8,335 bases of DNA from an archaeon. GTDB taxonomy: Archaea > Iainarchaeota > Iainarchaeia > CSSED10-239. The notes beneath the pieces were generated by a model. It did no database searches and had not been told where the DNA came from. It worked only from the letters and a program-made list of their open reading frames with translations. Where the stretch lies: assembly GCA_029563035.1 (NCBI GenBank), contig JAKQTP010000052.1:1-8335 (forward strand). The letters are read 5' to 3'. A program made the position numbers and the translations under genes. Below are positions 6,192-8,335 of the stretch, piece by piece. Numbering within the stretch: position 1 is the stretch's first letter; each line of letters starts with the position of its first letter.

Positions 6192-6475
6192 ATGGAAAAA
6201 ACAGTTGAAATTAATGTACCAGATGGTTATGAAATTGACAAAGAAAAGTCGACTTTCGAAAAAATAGTATTTAAGGCTATTGAGCAAAATCTTCCAGAAT
6301 GCTGGGAGGATTTGAAAAGTATTGAAGGATATTATATGGAAATAATATAGATACTGTTGTTATATTTTCTATAAGACACACTCTTGCCTTTAAATCTCCC
6401 GAACTCAGAGATAAATTCATTTCCTATCCTAAGATTAGAGAACTTATTATAAAGGCAATACCATTATTGGGATAA
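6192..6475 (+). pseudogene. Small conserved phage-type gene broken by a one-base frameshift
   Basis: The frame from the ATG at 6192 encodes MEKTVEINVPDGYEIDKEKS, then TFEKIVFKAIEQNLPECWED and LKSIEGYYME before a TAG at 6348-6350. The pattern (PxGYEIDKExSTFEKIVFK, LPxxWEDL, IxGYY) is one I know from many short proteins of Bacteroidota phages and prophages. Those continue for another 40-60 residues and end with an LAFxTxExRDxF, then LI..A.PLL tail. Exactly that tail (FSIRHTLAFKSPELRDKFIS, ending IIKAIPLLG and TAA at 6473-6475) is present here in the -1 frame, from about 6340. One extra A in the run at 6340-6342 would restore a continuous protein of about 94 residues. This is a real mutation or a sequence error in an A run; no classical slippery heptamer is visible for programmed frameshifting. 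Confidence 0.75.
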
Positions 6476-6500
6476 AATGTAATTTTAAATAATATAAAAA

Positions 6501-7928
6501 ATGAGCATACCTCTTACTCGTAAAATCAAATTATCGGTATACGTTCCAAATACCATTACAGAAGAAAAAGAAAGACACGAATACAAAACATTTGTGTGGC
6601 AACTTTTGAGAAAGGTAAATCAACAAAACTATGAATTTCATAACCTATTGGTAAAGAAACTTATTGAACTTGATTCCGTTCTCGAAGGACGGCTTACCGA
6701 AGACGATAATTTCATCGAAATTCGCAACCGTTATTACTCAGATAGAAAAGATAAAAAAAATCAACGGGAGTTTTTTGATTATATCAGAATGAAAAAAGAT
6801 GAATTGATTAAAGAATTTGGTGGAAAAAATCTACATGGGTACATTTATACCTATTTGAAAAATTATATTAAATCCCTTCCAGAAGAACAACAATTCATGG
6901 CATCATATACTTATGGATCCATTTCAAAAAATGTTGTCGACAAATACACTAACGATCAGTTCGATGTGTTTAGAGGTGTAAAAACTATTGCTACGTATAA
7001 AAATACACAACCGATACCAATTAACATTATAGGACATGTCAAAAAAAATGAAAAAGGTGAGTTATATAAAAACACCGGAAAAGAATGGTTTAACAAATAT
7101 GATGACATTTATACATTCAAATTTAAATCAATTAAAAAACACGAAATTGAATTACAACTTAATTTTGGAAAAGACAGATCAAATAATCGAATAATTGTCG
7201 ATAGAATTTATAATAACGATCCAAATTATAAAATTTGTGATTCAAAAATCCAAGTCGTTGGAACAGAAATTTTTCTGTTACTAGTGTTTAAACAATTTGT
7301 AACAAAACGAGAATTAGGTCTTGATGTTAGAAAAGTAATTGGAGTTGATTTGGGTGTAAAAAATGTGGCTACAATAGCAACAAATTTCTCTGATCACATA
7401 GAAATAATTGGCGAAGGTGAGTTTGTTTTGATGAGAACTAAATTACAAATTGAAAAACAAAAAAGATCTATACAAAGAAATTCAAAGTATTCTAGAGGTG
7501 GACATGGAAGAAATAGAAAATTACAGAAATTAAACGAATACAGAAATTATGAACGTAATTTTCGTTCAACATTTAATCATAAAATATCGAAAGATGTTAT
7601 TGAAATTGCAATAAAACATGGGGCTGGACAAATTAATATTGAAGATCTATCTTCTATTCCATTAAAAGAAAAAAATAACAGAATACTTAGATTTTGGTCA
7701 TATTATGACTTAATACAAAAAATTATATATAAAGCTAAACGAGAAGGTATAATTGTTAATTTGATTAATCCCAGTTATACCTCACAAAAATGCCATCAAT
7801 GTGGTCAAATCGGAAACAGGCCAAAACAAGACACATTTTTATGTACCAATCCCACATGTAAAGCATTCAATGAACCAATTAATGCCGATGTTAATGCCGC
7901 CAAAAATATTGCTAAAATATCACTATAA
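6501..7928 (+). CDS. Cas12f-like / TnpB-superfamily RNA-guided RuvC nuclease
   Basis: 475 residues, ATG start 25 nt after the broken upstream gene. By family, the product should bind a structured RNA and cut DNA with a single RuvC domain. The N-terminal half (1-270) starts with a KIKLSVY strand, has a helical part (30-160) and a beta-rich part with PIPINIIG (171-178) and FGKDRSNNRIIVDRI (222-236). RuvC-I is VIGVDLGVKNVATIA with D283; then come a basic bridge (RGGHGRNRKL, 332-341), NFRSTFNHKIS (353-363), RuvC-II INIEDLSSI with E381, FWSYYDLIQKI (398-408), INPSYTSQKC, a zinc finger C431/C434/C448/C453, and RuvC-III NADVNAAKNI with D463. All three acidic residues are present, so it should be active. 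The GHGR, NFRxTxNH, WxYYDL, KAKxxGI and INPxYTSQ motifs recall Cas12f (V-U3/V-F) more than typical IS605 TnpB. The second zinc knuckle has four residues between its cysteines rather than two. No tnpA, cas1, cas2 or array is nearby. Confidence 0.88.
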   Translation: MSIPLTRKIKLSVYVPNTITEEKERHEYKTFVWQLLRKVNQQNYEFHNLLVKKLIELDSVLEGRLTEDDNFIEIRNRYYSDRKDKKNQREFFDYIRMKKDELIKEFGGKNLHGYIYTYLKNYIKSLPEEQQFMASYTYGSISKNVVDKYTNDQFDVFRGVKTIATYKNTQPIPINIIGHVKKNEKGELYKNTGKEWFNKYDDIYTFKFKSIKKHEIELQLNFGKDRSNNRIIVDRIYNNDPNYKICDSKIQVVGTEIFLLLVFKQFVTKRELGLDVRKVIGVDLGVKNVATIATNFSDHIEIIGEGEFVLMRTKLQIEKQKRSIQRNSKYSRGGHGRNRKLQKLNEYRNYERNFRSTFNHKISKDVIEIAIKHGAGQINIEDLSSIPLKEKNNRILRFWSYYDLIQKIIYKAKREGIIVNLINPSYTSQKCHQCGQIGNRPKQDTFLCTNPTCKAFNEPINADVNAAKNIAKISL

Positions 7929-7931
7929 AAA

Positions 7932-7963
7932 TTTGGTTTTTATGATATTTTTTCTTATATTTG
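7932..7963 (+). promoter_or_regulatory. Bacteroidota-type promoter for the RNA behind the nuclease
   Basis: TTTG at 7932-7935, three bases after the nuclease stop codon, and TATATTTG at 7956-7963 match the -33/-7 consensus with a 20-nt spacer, the same spacing as at 2752-2783. The -7 box is embedded in a perfect 10-bp palindrome TTTGTACAAA (7960-7969). Transcription would start about 7969-7972. Its position directly between the nuclease gene and a structured non-coding stretch indicates an independently expressed small RNA. Confidence 0.68.
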
Positions 7964-7969
7964 TACAAA

Positions 7970-8105
7970 AGTTCTTTGATATATTGGAAATTACCTTTTT
8001 AATAGGTAATTGGGGCGGTTGTGCGTCCATAAAGTTGAGGGAGTGTCCTAAGAAATTAAAATCGAACAAAGACACATATAACCACTCACTAAGTACCCTT
8101 TTTTT
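7970..8105 (+). ncRNA. Candidate nuclease-partner RNA (tracrRNA- or omega-like)
   Basis: About 135 nt with no credible reading frame, GC-richer in its middle than its surroundings, with a promoter before and a T run after. Elements seen: a perfect 8-bp hairpin AATTACCT/AGGTAATT (7989-7996/8004-8011, 7-nt loop); a 5-bp hairpin GGGCG/CGTCC (8013-8017/8024-8028, one G-U pair) with loop GTTGTG; and a long-range helix AGT(T)GAG/CTCACT (8033-8039/8085-8090) enclosing GTGTC/GACAC (8043-8047/8071-8075). The 5' end TCTTTG (7973-7978) can pair with CAAAGA (8067-8072), and GGTT (8017-8020) can pair with AACC (8080-8083), the latter a possible pseudoknot. Compact RNAs with pseudoknots directly downstream of the nuclease gene are typical of TnpB and Cas12f. 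The link to the nuclease is inference from position. An unrelated RNA, or a long leader for the gene at 8261, remains possible. Confidence 0.6.
8037..8105 (+). terminator. Possible intrinsic terminator of the small RNA
   Basis: Seven T (8099-8105) directly follow CCC (8096-8098), which can pair with GGG (8039-8041); the helix GAGGG/CCCTT closes over the GTGTC/GACAC stem. This is a wide, branched stem rather than a classic compact hairpin, and it competes with the helix 8033-8039/8085-8090, so termination here is only plausible. Confidence 0.35.
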
Positions 8106-8260
8106 ATTTAAAAATTTTCGAACAACAGCCACAAAATCACGTGTTTATTCATCGGTATGTTGGGGATGATAACAAAAATCTGGGTATACACAACAACACA
8201 TTGGTTCATCCACGTATTTTTAAATAATAATGAATTGTATCATAATAAAATTGACAAAAA
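8106..8260. other. Non-coding stretch between the RNA and the last gene
   Basis: 155 nt without a supportable gene (the longest frame starting at 8230 gives 17 residues). It contains a CACGTG palindrome (8139-8144) and an inverted repeat GGATGA/TCATCC (8164-8169/8206-8211). TCATC (8148-8152) can pair alternatively with GATGA (8165-8169). ACAACA occurs at 8122-8127 and again near 8191. No direct repeat of CRISPR type and no promoter matching TTTG/TAnnTTTG is seen. If the upstream RNA does not terminate at 8105, this stretch would be its 3' tail and could include the guide. Confidence 0.4.
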
Positions 8261-8335
8261 ATGAAAGTATATCAATTATCTAAAATCAATGGCTATTATT
8301 GGTGGACAGGGACATCAATACTAACCACAATACCA
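8261..8335 (+). CDS. Start of a further gene, truncated by the window end
   Basis: An ATG behind an A-rich leader (TTGACAAAAA) opens a frame that stays open for 25 codons to the end of the window: MKVYQLSKINGYYWWTG and onward. The leader resembles other starts in this window, and the frame is the only one open across this stretch with such a start. Too short to assign to a family. No matching promoter lies just upstream; it could be read from 7932. Confidence 0.5.
   Translation, partial: MKVYQLSKINGYYWWTGTSILTTIP

Noticed and set aside
6170..6208. 12-codon frame (MFKKFKNNGKNS) upstream of the broken gene
   Set aside because: Too short and low in complexity, and it overlaps the start of the better supported frame at 6192.
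6331..6350. Programmed -1 frameshift site in the broken gene
   Set aside because: The junction ATGGAAATAATATAG contains no X XXY YYZ heptamer in the right phase, and no strong downstream stem is obvious; a simple indel or sequence error is more likely.
7989..8011. Hairpin AATTACCT/AGGTAATT as a terminator of the nuclease transcript
   Set aside because: It is followed by GGGG, not by a T run, so it does not fit an intrinsic terminator; it fits better as the first stem of the small RNA.
6476..8105. Complete IS200/IS605-type transposon around the nuclease
   Set aside because: No tnpA and only 25 nt upstream of the nuclease, with no subterminal hairpin or convincing left end; a right end cannot be identified with confidence.
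7801..8169. 122-residue frame overlapping the nuclease 3' end and the RNA region
   Set aside because: It lies out of frame inside the nuclease zinc-finger coding sequence, has no leader for its start and a composition unlike its neighbours; the RNA promoter and hairpins lie within it. Treated as a shadow.
7928..8335. CRISPR array behind the nuclease
   Set aside because: No direct repeat of 20 nt or more recurs with regular spacing; only short matches (ACAACA, CACGT, TTCATC) recur.

Overview
The window is AT-rich (A/T-dominated third positions) and every gene lies on the + strand, tightly packed, often overlapping by 1-17 nt. Starts lack a Shine-Dalgarno sequence and are instead preceded by A-rich leaders. 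The two promoters I can recognise both match the Bacteroidota pattern, TTTG, then 20 nt, then TAnnTTTG. Several genes belong to small-protein types I associate with phages and prophages of Bacteroidota. There is no housekeeping, ribosomal, tRNA or metabolic gene. The most likely source is a large phage, prophage or similar accessory island of a Bacteroidota host. This is inference: no capsid, terminase or replication gene is visible.

Layout. (1) 1-2736: the 3' part of a phage-type protein of unknown function, followed by three tandem paralogs that share an N-terminal QHIKNFF(R/K)F peptide and an internal repeat of about 70 residues. (2) 2737-2805: a clear promoter with an unusual 39-nt dyad over its -7 box and start site. 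(3) 2806-6475: a string of small unknown genes, probably one transcription unit: two related ~115-residue proteins, a two-helix membrane protein, a two-domain protein, a 56-residue membrane peptide, a 161-residue phage-type protein, two tandem paralogs with a TPEGK motif, and a small conserved gene broken by a one-base frameshift. (4) 6501-7928: a 475-residue RuvC nuclease of the TnpB/Cas12 superfamily whose C-terminal half looks more like Cas12f than canonical insertion-sequence TnpB. (5) 7929-8105: a promoter directly behind the nuclease stop codon and a structured RNA of about 135 nt ending in seven T. (6) 8106-8260: non-coding, then the start of another gene running off the end.

How it may work together. 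The nuclease plus downstream RNA is the most interesting unit: a compact RNA-guided nuclease with its own small-RNA gene, but no adaptation genes, CRISPR array, tnpA or visible transposon ends. The RNA could be a tracrRNA-like partner of guides made elsewhere, or a right-end/omega-type RNA whose 3' tail is the guide. The remaining genes look like a fast-evolving accessory region in which three separate gene families have been duplicated in tandem; their functions are unknown.
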